Assembly (NCBI RefSeq): GCF_900116425.1
Contig: NZ_FPAS01000001.1
Location: 496,001-560,000, forward strand
Source: Lishizhenia tianjinensis
GTDB lineage: Bacteria; Bacteroidota; Bacteroidia; Flavobacteriales_D; Crocinitomicaceae
DNA: 64,000 bases
Reading direction: 5' to 3'
In this document: positions 45,569-54,582 of the stretch, one piece after another
How positions within the stretch are numbered: position 1 is the first letter of the stretch
Layout: every line of letters begins with the position of its first letter
Notes under the pieces: model-generated
Told to the model about the DNA's origin: nothing
Databases searched by the model: none
The model's input: the letters and a program-made list of their open reading frames with translations, nothing else
Position numbers and translations under genes: made by a program

Positions 45569-46954
45569 TTAGTTTAAAGCCATAATATCATCCATAATGC
45601 GCTCAGCCAATTTATTCGCCATTTCTGTAGTAGAACTTTCTGAATAAATACGAATGATAGGTTCTGTATTACTTTTTCTTAAGTGTACCCATTCCTTGTC
45701 GAAATAAATTTTAACACCATCTGTTGTGTCTACCTCTTTATCTTGGTATTTCACAGCCATGTTTTTCAATATTTCATCCACATTGATTTCAGGTGTCAAT
45801 TCAATTTTATTCTTAGAAATAGTATACTTCGGGTAACTGTCTCTTAATGCAGAAATTGTTTTCTTTTCTTTCGCCAAGTGACTTAGGAAAAGTGCAATTC
45901 CAACCAATGCATCTCTACCGTAGTGTAGGGCAGGAAGAATGATTCCTCCATTTCCTTCTCCTCCGATAACAGCATTAACTGCCTTCATTTTTTCTACAAC
46001 ATTCACTTCGCCAACTGCTGATGCAAAGTATTGATTTCCTGATTTTTCAGTTACATCACGTAAAGCTCTTGTAGAAGATAAATTAGATACCGTTGCTCCT
46101 GGTGTATTACGTAGAACGTAATCTGCAACAGCAACCAAAGTATATTCTTCTCCAAACATAGATCCGTCTTCACAAACGAAAGCTAATCTATCTACATCTG
46201 GGTCTACTGTTATTCCCAAATCTGCTTTGTGCTCTAGAATTGCATTTGATAAATCTGTCAAATGCTCAGGAAGAGGCTCAGGGTTATGCGGGAAATGACC
46301 TGTAGGTTCACAGTATAACTCTGTAATATTTGAAACACCTAGTTTTTTCAATAGTGCAGGAACGAACATTCCTCCAGTTGAGTTTACGGCATCTACAACT
46401 ACTTTAAAATTAGCAGCCTTAATTGCTTCAACATCTACACCATCTAATTTTAATACAGCATCAATGTGCTTGTCTAAATAAGTGTTATCCTCTTTGTATT
46501 TTCCTAAATCATCTACTTCAGCAAAGATGAATTCTTCAGCCTCTGCTATTCGCAATACCTCAGCTCCGTCTTCGGCAGAAATAAATTCTCCTTTTTCATT
46601 CAATAACTTTAAGGCATTCCATTGTTTTGGATTATGACTCGCCGTTAAGATAATTCCTCCGTGTGCTTTCTCCATAGCTACAGCAACTTCAACAGTTGGA
46701 GTAGTAGATAAACCTAAGTCTGTAACAGATATACCTAATGAGCGTAGGGTAGAAACAACTAAGTCAGAAATGATAGGTCCTGAGATACGAGCATCTTTTC
46801 CAACCACAACACTTAATTTCTTTGCATTGTTTCTGTTCTGAAGCCAAGTACCGTAAGCTGCAGCGAATTTCACTGCATCAATCGGAGTCAAACCTTCGTT
46901 CACTTTTCCTCCTATCGTTCCTCTAATTCCTGATATAGATTTGATTAATGTCAT
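45569..46954 (-). CDS. glmM: Phosphoglucosamine mutase
   Basis: A 461-residue phosphohexomutase. The phospho-serine loop is 'GGIILTASHNPKQWNALKL', the metal loop is 'TVDPDVDRLAFVCEDG' and the sugar-binding loop is 'IGGEGNGGIILPALHYGRDA'. The closing phosphate-binding segment is 'HLRKSNTEPIIRIYSES'. These favour GlmM or a closely related mutase such as phosphomannomutase/PGM; in Bacteroidota this form is usually called phosphoglucosamine mutase, feeding UDP-GlcNAc for wall and lipid A. It is directly adjacent to ribH. Confidence 0.9.
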   Translation of the reverse strand: MTLIKSISGIRGTIGGKVNEGLTPIDAVKFAAAYGTWLQNRNNAKKLSVVVGKDARISGPIISDLVVSTLRSLGISVTDLGLSTTPTVEVAVAMEKAHGGIILTASHNPKQWNALKLLNEKGEFISAEDGAEVLRIAEAEEFIFAEVDDLGKYKEDNTYLDKHIDAVLKLDGVDVEAIKAANFKVVVDAVNSTGGMFVPALLKKLGVSNITELYCEPTGHFPHNPEPLPEHLTDLSNAILEHKADLGITVDPDVDRLAFVCEDGSMFGEEYTLVAVADYVLRNTPGATVSNLSSTRALRDVTEKSGNQYFASAVGEVNVVEKMKAVNAVIGGEGNGGIILPALHYGRDALVGIALFLSHLAKEKKTISALRDSYPKYTISKNKIELTPEINVDEILKNMAVKYQDKEVDTTDGVKIYFDKEWVHLRKSNTEPIIRIYSESSTTEMANKLAERIMDDIMALN

Positions 46955-47446
46955 TTATTCAAAGTTTTTTTTAAGTCCAACCATTTTCATACAAGCGATA
47001 GCACATTCAATTCCTTTGTTCCCGTGTTTACCACCAGATCTATCTATGGCCTGTTGAAGGGTGTTATCAGTTAGAACACAAAGCACAGTAGGTTTATTGT
47101 ATTTTAATCCTACATCTTTTAGTCCTAATGTCGCACCTTCACACACGAAGTCGAAATGACGTGTTTCACCTTGTATTACTGATCCAATTGCCACCACACC
47201 ATCTACGTCTGTATATTCGTACATGTACTGTGCTGCCAAAGGCAATTCAAAGGTTCCTGGTGCAAAACGAACGATGATGTTCTCTTCTTTAACACCGTTT
47301 TCTAAAAGTGCTTCCTTAGCACCTTTTAATAAATTCAGGGTAATGTTTTCATTCCATTCAGAAACAACGATGCCGATTTTAAAATCGGCACCATTAGGAA
47401 CATACTCCTGATTATATTCTGATAAATTTCTATTCTCTGTTGCCAT
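46955..47446 (-). CDS. ribH: 6,7-dimethyl-8-ribityllumazine synthase
   Basis: A 163-residue riboflavin-pathway enzyme that joins the pyrimidine intermediate with 3,4-dihydroxy-2-butanone 4-phosphate. Motifs: 'KIGIVVSEWNENITLNLLKG', 'VRFAPGTFELPLAAQYMYE', 'VVAIGSVIQGETRHFDFV' and 'VLTDNTLQQAIDRSGGKHGNKG' (abbreviated after 20 in practice). Length is normal, giving the icosahedral or pentameric enzyme. It overlaps the TPR gene by one base and abuts glmM, so it is probably transcribed with both. Confidence 0.96.
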   Translation of the reverse strand: MATENRNLSEYNQEYVPNGADFKIGIVVSEWNENITLNLLKGAKEALLENGVKEENIIVRFAPGTFELPLAAQYMYEYTDVDGVVAIGSVIQGETRHFDFVCEGATLGLKDVGLKYNKPTVLCVLTDNTLQQAIDRSGGKHGNKGIECAIACMKMVGLKKNFE

Positions 47447-48087
47447 TATTTAGCTGTTGAGTTGCTTGCTCTAGCTTTGTACTTTTCAACTGTGTTTTGA
47501 CTAGCAAAAGCTGGATATTCATCTATAATTGTCTGGTAAATTTCTGTTGCCTTTTCGAAGTCTTTTAGTTCCTCACAAACTTTTCCTGCTTTAAACAAGA
47601 AGTGTGGAGTAGTAAGTTCGTTCTTTCTTCTTTCTGCTGCAGTAACGTAAGCAGCTATACCGTCTTCTAAGTTTCCTAATTCAACGTTACAGTCTCCTTC
47701 TAAACCTTTGGCAAGCGTAGCAATAAATTCGTCGTTTAATTCAACTCCTTCTACTTCTTCTAAAGCTCTTTGGTAATCTCCTTTATCGAAGTATAAGCTC
47801 GCTAATTGGAATTGAGCCATTTCTCCTTGGTTGTACCCGTCGTAGTCAGCTACTTGATTTTCAAATTCGGCGATGGCAAGGTTTACGCTATCTTTCTGCA
47901 ATAAACTGATTGCTGTTGAATTGTAATCTGATGCTTCAGCTTCTCCTGGCTCAACAATTAATTTGTTGTATCCAAAGATTCCTAAAACAATCACAACAAT
48001 AACTCCAACTGCAATTGTAAATCCTTTAAGAACTTTGTTTCCTTTTAATTGATCAATAAGTTCTTCTGTGTTTAAATTTTCATCCAT
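47446..48087 (-). CDS. Membrane-anchored TPR protein
   Basis: A 213-residue protein with one N-terminal transmembrane helix (about 22-42, 'GFTIAVGVIVVIVLGIFGYN') and C-terminal TPR-like helices ('MAQFQLASLYFDKGDYQRAL', 'FLFKAGKVCEELKDFEKATE'). The layout recalls YfgM-like or BamD-like periplasmic scaffolds, but the family is not fixed. The helical repeats face the periplasm if the N terminus is inside. Overlaps ribH by one base. Confidence 0.82.
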   Translation of the reverse strand: MDENLNTEELIDQLKGNKVLKGFTIAVGVIVVIVLGIFGYNKLIVEPGEAEASDYNSTAISLLQKDSVNLAIAEFENQVADYDGYNQGEMAQFQLASLYFDKGDYQRALEEVEGVELNDEFIATLAKGLEGDCNVELGNLEDGIAAYVTAAERRKNELTTPHFLFKAGKVCEELKDFEKATEIYQTIIDEYPAFASQNTVEKYKARASNSTAK

Positions 48088-48184
48088 TTATTTAGCGTTT
48101 TTAGCGTTGCAAAAATATAATTTTTTTTCAGGGATTCATACTTTATTATAAACAAGATGTGGTTAATAAAAGCGAATTATCCAC

Positions 48185-51040
48185 CTATTTCGTGAAAATT
48201 TCAATTTCATCCATAAAAATCCATGTTTTTCCACCGGATCCAAGGTGCCAGTCCGGACAGGATCCGTAGTTCTTAATTTTTAGTTTGAGGTAACGCGCAG
48301 TGCTTTCTTTATCGAGTGCGAGAGTAGTTTTTTTCTCTAAATTGTATTCGCTTTCCAAGGCCGGATCATTCACTTGAACAAGATCTGAAGCTATAACTTT
48401 CATGTTTGCATCTAAATAATCAACCTCTACTTGCTGTGGCAGGAAAATCCATGCATTTATGTATTGCAAGAAAGATATTTCAACGCGTTCAAGGTTTACT
48501 AAGGTGTCGAGGTCTATAAGGAGTTCTACATCCTTTCCTTCAAACCCTTGGTAGAGCCCTGTTCTGTAATTGTTACCCGATTTCAATCCATCCATTAAGG
48601 CTTGTTCATTACCACCGTTGTATTGGTTGTCATAGGGAGTGAGTAATTGATAACTATAGTTGTTGAAGTCTTTATGGAAAGTGGCAATTACTGTTTTACT
48701 TTCACCGAGCTTAGTAGCTGATTTTGCAAATATTTTGGTGTCTTCGTAAATGTAAAATTCATCCTGATAGTAATTCCAGTTCAAGGCGTTGTTGATGCTG
48801 TAATAGATAGGGTTGTCATCAGTACTCATAAGTTTAACACGCATGCTATCTTGAAATACTCTCTGCGTAGCCTCAAAAACAGGGTTTGTAAGGAAGTTTT
48901 CATCGTGTACCTGAGAATTCGGCGCCGGAAGGGAAGTGTTCAAACCTGCGAATTGAAGTCGACCACCTTGCTGAAGGGTTTGTGCATCAATGGATAAATC
49001 GGTTAACTTTTTTCCGTTCCAGGTAATTTGACCTTTTGGATCATTGGTTTTAGTAATGATAAGTGTATTTCCGTTTTCCAGGTGAATTCTAGCGCTATCA
49101 ACTAAAGGCAGACCTAGGTCGTAATAAGATGCTCCCGGTGTAACAGAATACATGCCTAAGGCATTTAAAACATACCAAGCACTCATTTGACCACAATCCT
49201 CGTTTCCACTCAAGCCATCAGGTGCATTGCTGTATTGCTCTTTGAGGATTTTATGAAGCATTTGTCTTGTTTTTTCAGGTTTACCCGCGTAGTTGTAGAG
49301 GTAAGCCATGTGGTGAGAGGGTTCGTTTCCGTGGGCGTACTGACCTATAAGTCCGGTAATATCCACTTGGTGTCTACCCGCTAAATCACTTGAAGTGGAG
49401 AATAAGTTGTCTAACCATTTTTCCAAGGCCTGTTGTCCGCCTAAAAGCTGAGTTAACCCTTCAATATCATGTGGAGCAAACAAGGAGTATTGCCAAGAAT
49501 TTGCCTCTGTATAATTGAAGTTTACCTCTGAAGGGATAAAATTAGCTACAAAGGCTCCATTGGTTTTGGGTTGCATGAATTTGTTTGCTGGATTGAAAAG
49601 GTTGCGATAGTTTAAACTTCTCAGGTAGAATTCCTGTGCAATTTCATCTTTTCCTAACGCTTCCGCAAAACGTGCTATACACCAATCGTTGTAGGCGTAT
49701 TCCAAAGTTTTTGAAACGGATTCAGCCTCATCTTCTTGGTAGATTACACCTTGTGTTCTGTAAAAGTCTTTCCCTAACTCCTTGGCATTTGCAGTTGAAA
49801 TCATCGCTTCTAAAGCTAATTCATGGTCGAATTCTCGAATGCCTTTAAAGTAAGCGTCGACGATAACTGGAACGGCGTGATAACCTATCATACATCCTGT
49901 GTAGTTACCAGAAAGTTCCCACATGGGTAGTTTTCCGCCTTCTTGGTATTGGTTTAAAAAGGTATTGATAAAATCTACACTTCTTTCTCTCTGTGTTAAA
50001 GCGAAGAGGGGGTGGGCACCTCTAAAAGTATCCCATAAAGAAAATACGGTGTATTGCTTTTCGTTTTCTTTGAGTTGATGAATGTTAAGGTCAGTACCTC
50101 TATATCTGCCGTCAATATCACTAAATAAATTAGGAGCGATAAAACTATGGTATAGTGCTGTATAGAAGATGGTATCTACACTTTTATTTGAAGTAAAGAT
50201 CTCTATTTTATTAAGTTCTTTATTCCAAGCTGTCTCATTTTGAGTTTTGACTGTCTTGAAATTAGATTTATCTACCGCTTTAAGATTTTTTTGTGCGCCC
50301 GCGACATCTACAGCTGATATGCCTACCTTAAGTTCGAGTTCTTTTGTTTTAGGAGAAAAGTAAATCAGGTACTTATTTGATTTTCCTACGCGTTCAATCT
50401 TTGCTATATCCTCATTACATTCTAGGTAGAAATAGAAATGTTGTTCCCTTGCCCAGGCTTTTGAAATACGCTTACCAGAAAGATGATTTTTATCTACTTT
50501 ATTAAATTCTACATCAAGGAGTTGATCACGGTAATCTAAATCAAGTAAGAGGTACTTATCTTGTTTATCTTTTGGAAATGTATACCTATGGAAGCCAGTT
50601 CTATTACTCGTAGTTAATTCAACTTTTACTTTATTGTTGTGAAACGTGTTTGTATAGTAACCGGCATGTGCTTTTTCATGTGCATGAGAAAAGGGAATTG
50701 CATAAGTTTCATCGGCTTTAATTTGGTGTTTTCCTAGTAATGGTAGGATGAGTAAATCTGCATAATCGGGCACGCCTGTTCCGCTTAGGTGGGTGTGACT
50801 AAATCCATGAATGGTTGTATCTGTGTAATGGTATCCTCCGCAACCATCCCAACCTTCTTTTCGGGTATCCGGACTCAATTGAACCATGCCGAAAGGTGAA
50901 CTTGCCCCCGGGAAAGTATGCCCATGTCCCCCCGTTCCTATAAAGGGATTTACAACGTGCGCATAATTTCTTGTTTCATTCTGAGCATTTGCGCCAAACG
51001 TGAATAGCGCTGTGAGAAGGGTCAGTACAGTTTTTTTCAT
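48185..51040 (-). CDS. GH92 family alpha-mannosidase, exported
   Basis: A 951-residue glycoside hydrolase family 92 enzyme, calcium-dependent exo-alpha-mannosidases acting on N-glycans or fungal mannans. The start at 51040 gives a signal peptide (MKKTVLTLLTALFTFGANA). Family landmarks are 'VNPFIGTGGHGHTFPGASSP', 'FGMVQLSPDT', 'HGFSHTHLSGTG', 'GNEPSHHMAYLYNYAGKP' and 'GNEDCGQMSAWYVLNALG' with the catalytic Glu region. After the catalytic part, about residues 750-951 form extra beta domains, the last resembling a discoidin/F5-8 type carbohydrate-binding module. A ROK kinase gene precedes it by 4 bases. No SusC/D pair is visible. Confidence 0.93.
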   Translation of the reverse strand: MKKTVLTLLTALFTFGANAQNETRNYAHVVNPFIGTGGHGHTFPGASSPFGMVQLSPDTRKEGWDGCGGYHYTDTTIHGFSHTHLSGTGVPDYADLLILPLLGKHQIKADETYAIPFSHAHEKAHAGYYTNTFHNNKVKVELTTSNRTGFHRYTFPKDKQDKYLLLDLDYRDQLLDVEFNKVDKNHLSGKRISKAWAREQHFYFYLECNEDIAKIERVGKSNKYLIYFSPKTKELELKVGISAVDVAGAQKNLKAVDKSNFKTVKTQNETAWNKELNKIEIFTSNKSVDTIFYTALYHSFIAPNLFSDIDGRYRGTDLNIHQLKENEKQYTVFSLWDTFRGAHPLFALTQRERSVDFINTFLNQYQEGGKLPMWELSGNYTGCMIGYHAVPVIVDAYFKGIREFDHELALEAMISTANAKELGKDFYRTQGVIYQEDEAESVSKTLEYAYNDWCIARFAEALGKDEIAQEFYLRSLNYRNLFNPANKFMQPKTNGAFVANFIPSEVNFNYTEANSWQYSLFAPHDIEGLTQLLGGQQALEKWLDNLFSTSSDLAGRHQVDITGLIGQYAHGNEPSHHMAYLYNYAGKPEKTRQMLHKILKEQYSNAPDGLSGNEDCGQMSAWYVLNALGMYSVTPGASYYDLGLPLVDSARIHLENGNTLIITKTNDPKGQITWNGKKLTDLSIDAQTLQQGGRLQFAGLNTSLPAPNSQVHDENFLTNPVFEATQRVFQDSMRVKLMSTDDNPIYYSINNALNWNYYQDEFYIYEDTKIFAKSATKLGESKTVIATFHKDFNNYSYQLLTPYDNQYNGGNEQALMDGLKSGNNYRTGLYQGFEGKDVELLIDLDTLVNLERVEISFLQYINAWIFLPQQVEVDYLDANMKVIASDLVQVNDPALESEYNLEKKTTLALDKESTARYLKLKIKNYGSCPDWHLGSGGKTWIFMDEIEIFTK

Positions 51041-51044
51041 GTTT

Positions 51045-51965
51045 TTAATATTTTGCATAGGCTGCAGCTCCAAGTATAGCTGCGTTTCTATGGTGTAATT
51101 CAGAGCTTAATACTTGAACTTTACCTTGGTATAAATTCAATAAATTCGCTTGCGTATAGTGATCTACTTTTTGGCGGAAATATTCACCATTCTTTGCAAT
51201 GCCTCCAAAGAGTATGAAAGCTTCAGGATTTGAAAAGCACGCAAAATTAGCCAGCCAATATCCTAGTTTTTCTGCGGTAAAATCGATGATGTATTCTGCA
51301 AATTGATCGCCTTGTTGGGCAGCATTGAAAATATCAAGCGGATTAGGATTCTCTAATTCAACAAGGGGAGAGTTGGCTTTATGTGGAGAAGTTAAAAGAT
51401 CTATACTGCGTAGCATTCCCGTTGCCGAGCAATAAGTTTCCAAACACCCCTTACGACCACATCCACAGGGTCTACCGTCTTTATCAACCATTACGTGACC
51501 AAATTCACCTGCTGTTCCAAACTTACCGTTAAATATTTCATTGTTGATGAATATTCCAGCTCCTAGTCCGGTTCCGAGTGTAATTACTACAAACTCAGAA
51601 AAATCTTTTGCTGCGCCGAAGAGTTTTTCTCCCACAGCCGCAGCGTTGGCATCGTTGGTTAGTTTTGTTGGTACTTTAAAATAGTTCTCAAAGTACTCCA
51701 CGATAGGAATGTTTACGCCCCATCTTAAATTGGGTGCGTTTTCTATCATACCACTAAAGGTGTTTGAGCTTGGCGCACCTATACCTATTTCTCTGAAGGT
51801 GTAGTTTTGAGTTTGTTCTTCTATTAATTCAGGTAGTAGTGATGGGTTTCTTACTTCTGCTGTACTTAAGTTTCCTTCAAATACTATTTCTCCCTCTTGG
51901 TTGACTAAACCAAAAGCAATGTTGGTTCCACCTATATCTATACCTAATGTTAAATCAGTTTGCAT
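51045..51965 (-). CDS. ROK-family sugar kinase (glucokinase-like)
   Basis: A 306-residue ROK kinase. The ATP phosphate-binding loop is 'LGIDIGGTNIAFGLV', the catalytic/sugar-binding part is 'TKLTNDANAAAVGEKLFG' and 'VITLGTGLGAGIFINNE', and the zinc-type ROK motif is 'EFGHVMVDKDGRPCGCGRKGCLE' (residues about 169-191, Cys-rich). It likely phosphorylates glucose or mannose. Its place 4 bases before a GH92 mannosidase suggests the product mannose as substrate, an inference. It overlaps the HD gene by 11 bases. Confidence 0.92.
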   Translation of the reverse strand: MQTDLTLGIDIGGTNIAFGLVNQEGEIVFEGNLSTAEVRNPSLLPELIEEQTQNYTFREIGIGAPSSNTFSGMIENAPNLRWGVNIPIVEYFENYFKVPTKLTNDANAAAVGEKLFGAAKDFSEFVVITLGTGLGAGIFINNEIFNGKFGTAGEFGHVMVDKDGRPCGCGRKGCLETYCSATGMLRSIDLLTSPHKANSPLVELENPNPLDIFNAAQQGDQFAEYIIDFTAEKLGYWLANFACFSNPEAFILFGGIAKNGEYFRQKVDHYTQANLLNLYQGKVQVLSSELHHRNAAILGAAAYAKY

Positions 51966-52572
51966 GTTCTAGTGTTAAATTCCATTCATTTAAAAAGCCA
52001 TCTTTAAAGGCTTGCATCACGGTGTGACGTTCTTTTCCAATTTCTCGAGCCGCCTTCGTATTTAATAACCCATAAAGTTCTAAAAGCTTATCGTCGAAGT
52101 GTTGTAGTGAATTTCCGGAATCTGTAGACGAGTAGAGGGGTCTGTTTTTATTTCCACCATAGGCAAAACATCGAGCTATTCCCATATAACCCATGGCGTC
52201 CAATCTATCAGCATCTTGTACAATTTTACCTTCTAGGGTTGAAAGTGCTGGAGCTCCCTTGCTATAGCTCATATTGGCAGTAATGTCTATTACGGCTTTA
52301 ATGATTTCGGAACTCACCGCATGTTTTTCTAAAAGTCTTTGCTGCAGTTTGGGTCCTACAGAATAATCACCATCATGAAATTTGTGATCACCCACATCGT
52401 GTATGAGTGCTGCAAGAAAGATGATGTCTTGATTTCCACCTTCTACTTTATGAAGTTTTAAGGCAAGGTGTAACACGCGTTCAATGTGCGACCAATCGTG
52501 ACCACTTCCTTCGCCTAAAAAGTCCTTTTTCACTTCTTCTACAAGTCCTTTATATGTTTCAAATAATTCCAT
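51955..52572 (-). CDS. HD-domain phosphohydrolase
   Basis: A 205-residue HD-superfamily protein related to YedJ-type hydrolases. The metal ligands are visible as 'GHDWSHIERVLHLAL' and 'FLAALIHDVGDHKFH' (HD pair) and a later 'IVQDADRLDAMGYMGIARCF'. It may act on nucleotides or a phosphorylated metabolite. It overlaps the ROK gene by 11 bases, so it is in the GH92-ROK transcript, but a role in mannose use is unproven. Confidence 0.88.
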   Translation of the reverse strand: MELFETYKGLVEEVKKDFLGEGSGHDWSHIERVLHLALKLHKVEGGNQDIIFLAALIHDVGDHKFHDGDYSVGPKLQQRLLEKHAVSSEIIKAVIDITANMSYSKGAPALSTLEGKIVQDADRLDAMGYMGIARCFAYGGNKNRPLYSSTDSGNSLQHFDDKLLELYGLLNTKAAREIGKERHTVMQAFKDGFLNEWNLTLEHAN

Positions 52573-52730
52573 GAATGAGGATAAATTTAAAAGGATAACT
52601 ATGGTGGTTTACAAAGACTAGCGGATTGTTTTTAACAAAAATCTTTATGATTTGTTAATAAGGACTTTTTAATTCCTTCTTTTTACTTGATTTTTAGTGA
52701 ATTTCTTTTCTCACTAAAGTTTTTTCTTTC

Positions 52731-52738
52731 TATCTTTG
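52731..52738 (+). promoter_or_regulatory. Bacteroidota -7 promoter box for rpsP
   Basis: TATCTTTG exactly matches TAnnTTTG. Transcription would start a few bases on, giving a leader of about 45 bases before the rpsP ATG. A TTG-type -33 element is not obvious; the upstream region is T-rich. Confidence 0.65.
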
Positions 52739-52756
52739 CAGCCTTAATTATTAACG

Positions 52757-52771
52757 TGGGTTTCGAACCCA
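52757..52771 (+). promoter_or_regulatory. Hairpin in the rpsP leader
   Basis: TGGGTT and AACCCA pair around a 3-base loop within the short leader, 15 bases before the rpsP ATG. Ribosomal protein leaders can bind their own product; whether this one does is unknown. Confidence 0.4.
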
Positions 52772-52786
52772 AAACAATAAACAATT

Positions 52787-53326
52787 ATGGCAACTAAAAT
52801 TAGATTGCAAAGACACGGAAAAAAAGGTAAACCATTTTTCCACATTGTAGTAGCTGATTCAAGAGCGAAGAGAGACGGTAAATTTATCGAGAAAATCGGT
52901 ACTTACAACCCAAACACTAACCCAGCAACTATCGATGTACAGTTCGAGAGAGCTTTATCATGGGTACAAACTGGAGCTCAAATGACAGATACTGCAAGAG
53001 CTTTGATGTCGTACACTGGTGTTTTATACAAAAACCACTTAGTAAACGGTGTTAAAAAAGGTGCTTTAACTGCTGAGCAAGTTGAAGCTAAATTTGAAGC
53101 TTGGGCAAAAGAAAAAGAAGCGAAGATTGAAGCAAAAAGATCTGGACTTACTAAATCTGCTGAGCAAATGGCTGCTGACCGTTTAGCTGCTGAAAAAGAA
53201 GCTAACGACAAGAGAGCTGCAGAAATCGCTGCTAAAAACACTCCAGAAGTAGAAGAGGCTCCAGAAGCTGAAGCTACTGAAGAAGCACCAGCAGCTGATG
53301 AAAACGCAGAAGAGTCTGCAGAGTAA
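52787..53326 (+). CDS. rpsP: 30S ribosomal protein bS16 with long acidic/Ala tail
   Basis: Residues 1 to about 85 are bS16: '[20 protein letters not shown]', '[19 protein letters not shown]', '[17 protein letters not shown]'. At 179 residues it is about twice the classical size; the extension is Ala/Glu/Lys-rich (helical repeats such as '[18 protein letters not shown]' and '[20 protein letters not shown]'), as seen in other Bacteroidota bS16 proteins. It starts an rpsP-rimM-methyltransferase unit of translation genes, with rimM 13 bases downstream. Confidence 0.96.
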   Translation: MATKIRLQRHGKKGKPFFHIVVADSRAKRDGKFIEKIGTYNPNTNPATIDVQFERALSWVQTGAQMTDTARALMSYTGVLYKNHLVNGVKKGALTAEQVEAKFEAWAKEKEAKIEAKRSGLTKSAEQMAADRLAAEKEANDKRAAEIAAKNTPEVEEAPEAEATEEAPAADENAEESAE

Positions 53327-53338
53327 AAACATTGAACT

Positions 53339-53869
53339 ATGAATAAAGCGGATTGCTTTAATCTAGGATATGTGGCGAAACTTCACGGTTTTAAAGGTGA
53401 AGTTTCGCTTTTTTTTGATGTCACAAATCCTTCAGATTATCACACACTCGATGCAGTGTACATAGACATCAACGACAACCTTACACCCTTTTTTGTAGAA
53501 TCTATCAAGCCCAAACAAAAAGGTTTTGTTCAAGTAAAATTCGAAGGTGTAGAATCAGAAAACGATGCGAAAGTTATTTTGCGTAAAGATCTGTTTTTGC
53601 CTTTGTCGCTTTTACCAGAATTAGATGGGTTAAACTTTTACGACCATGAAGTGGTGGGGTGGAAAGTGATAGATGCAACTTACGGTGAAGTAGGTATATT
53701 GGAAAGTATTATCGATAACAACGTTAACCCGTTAATACAAGTATTAAACGGTGAAAAAGAAGTGTTGATTCCTTTTATTGATGGATTGATTCAAAAGGTA
53801 GACAGAGCAAACAAAGAATTGCATGTTGCAGCACCGGATGGGTTGGTTGAAATGTATCTAGAAGCATAG
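53339..53869 (+). CDS. rimM: 16S rRNA processing protein RimM
   Basis: A 176-residue RimM, which assists late 30S maturation and binds uS19. Features are the N-terminal domain 'FNLGYVAKLHGFKGEVSLFF' and the C-terminal PRC-barrel region 'LPELDGLNFYDHEVVGWKVI', 'LIQVLNGEKEVLIPFID'. The pairing rpsP-rimM is widely conserved. The downstream trmN6-like gene starts 9 bases after its stop. Confidence 0.94.
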   Translation: MNKADCFNLGYVAKLHGFKGEVSLFFDVTNPSDYHTLDAVYIDINDNLTPFFVESIKPKQKGFVQVKFEGVESENDAKVILRKDLFLPLSLLPELDGLNFYDHEVVGWKVIDATYGEVGILESIIDNNVNPLIQVLNGEKEVLIPFIDGLIQKVDRANKELHVAAPDGLVEMYLEA

Positions 53870-53877
53870 TATCCACT

Positions 53878-54576
53878 ATGATCTTCAATTTTAAACATTT
53901 TTCTATTGAACAAAGCAATGCCGTACTTAAAGTGGGTACGGATGCTTTTGTTTTAGGAGCTTTTATGGAGGCTACCTCACCGAAAAGCGTTTTGGATATT
54001 GGTTCAGGAACCGGTGTTTTGTCTTTAATTGCCGCGCAGAAATTCAACAGGGCACATATTGATGCTGTTGAGATAGATGAAGAAAGTGCGCAGTTGGCAA
54101 ATCTTAATTTTACTAATTCGAAATGGAAAGAGCGTTTGCATATTCATCATACTGCTCTTCAAGACTATAAAAGTCATGCTACTTACGACCTTATCGTAAG
54201 TAATCCACCATTTTTTGAGAATTCGAGTGCAGCAGATTCTGATGTAAACAACAGGGTGAAACACAACAATGGTTTAAGTGCAGAGGAATTAATTTCTAAC
54301 GTTGCCGAACTTTTAAGTGATTCTGGAATATGCTGGTTGATTTTGTCGGCAGATTTCATGACTACTTATCTTAAAGCTATAAAACATCATCAGCTCTACA
54401 TCACTAAAGAAATCAATGTATTCGGTAAACCATCAGTTTTAAAGCGTAAAATTTTGGTACTTGAAAAGGAGGAAAAGGAGAAGCAGTATCAGGACTTTAC
54501 TATACGCAACATGGATGGAAAATACTCGGCCGAATACATCGCTTTAACCAAAGAGTTGCACGACCGAGCATTATAA
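53878..54576 (+). CDS. trmN6: tRNA1(Val) A37 N6-methyltransferase-like (TrmN6/YfiC)
   Basis: A 232-residue SAM methyltransferase. Motif I is 'SVLDIGSGTGVLSLIAAQK' (about residues 39-57) and the N6-adenine type catalytic NPPFFENS motif (about 104-111) matches the YfiC/TrmN6 group that modifies adenine-37 of tRNA1(Val). The C-terminal part is the normal cap. The translation context (rpsP, rimM) supports a tRNA or rRNA role. The exact nucleotide is inferred from family only. Confidence 0.87.
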   Translation: MIFNFKHFSIEQSNAVLKVGTDAFVLGAFMEATSPKSVLDIGSGTGVLSLIAAQKFNRAHIDAVEIDEESAQLANLNFTNSKWKERLHIHHTALQDYKSHATYDLIVSNPPFFENSSAADSDVNNRVKHNNGLSAEELISNVAELLSDSGICWLILSADFMTTYLKAIKHHQLYITKEINVFGKPSVLKRKILVLEKEEKEKQYQDFTIRNMDGKYSAEYIALTKELHDRAL

Positions 54577-54582
54577 ACGAAA

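Noticed and set aside
48177-48185. TTATCCACC resembling a DnaA box
   Set aside because: It is a single imperfect site overlapping the 3' end of the mannosidase gene, expected by chance.
52757-52771. tRNA T-arm-like GGTTTCGAACC in the rpsP leader
   Set aside because: No acceptor stem, D-arm or anticodon arm is around it; it is only a hairpin.
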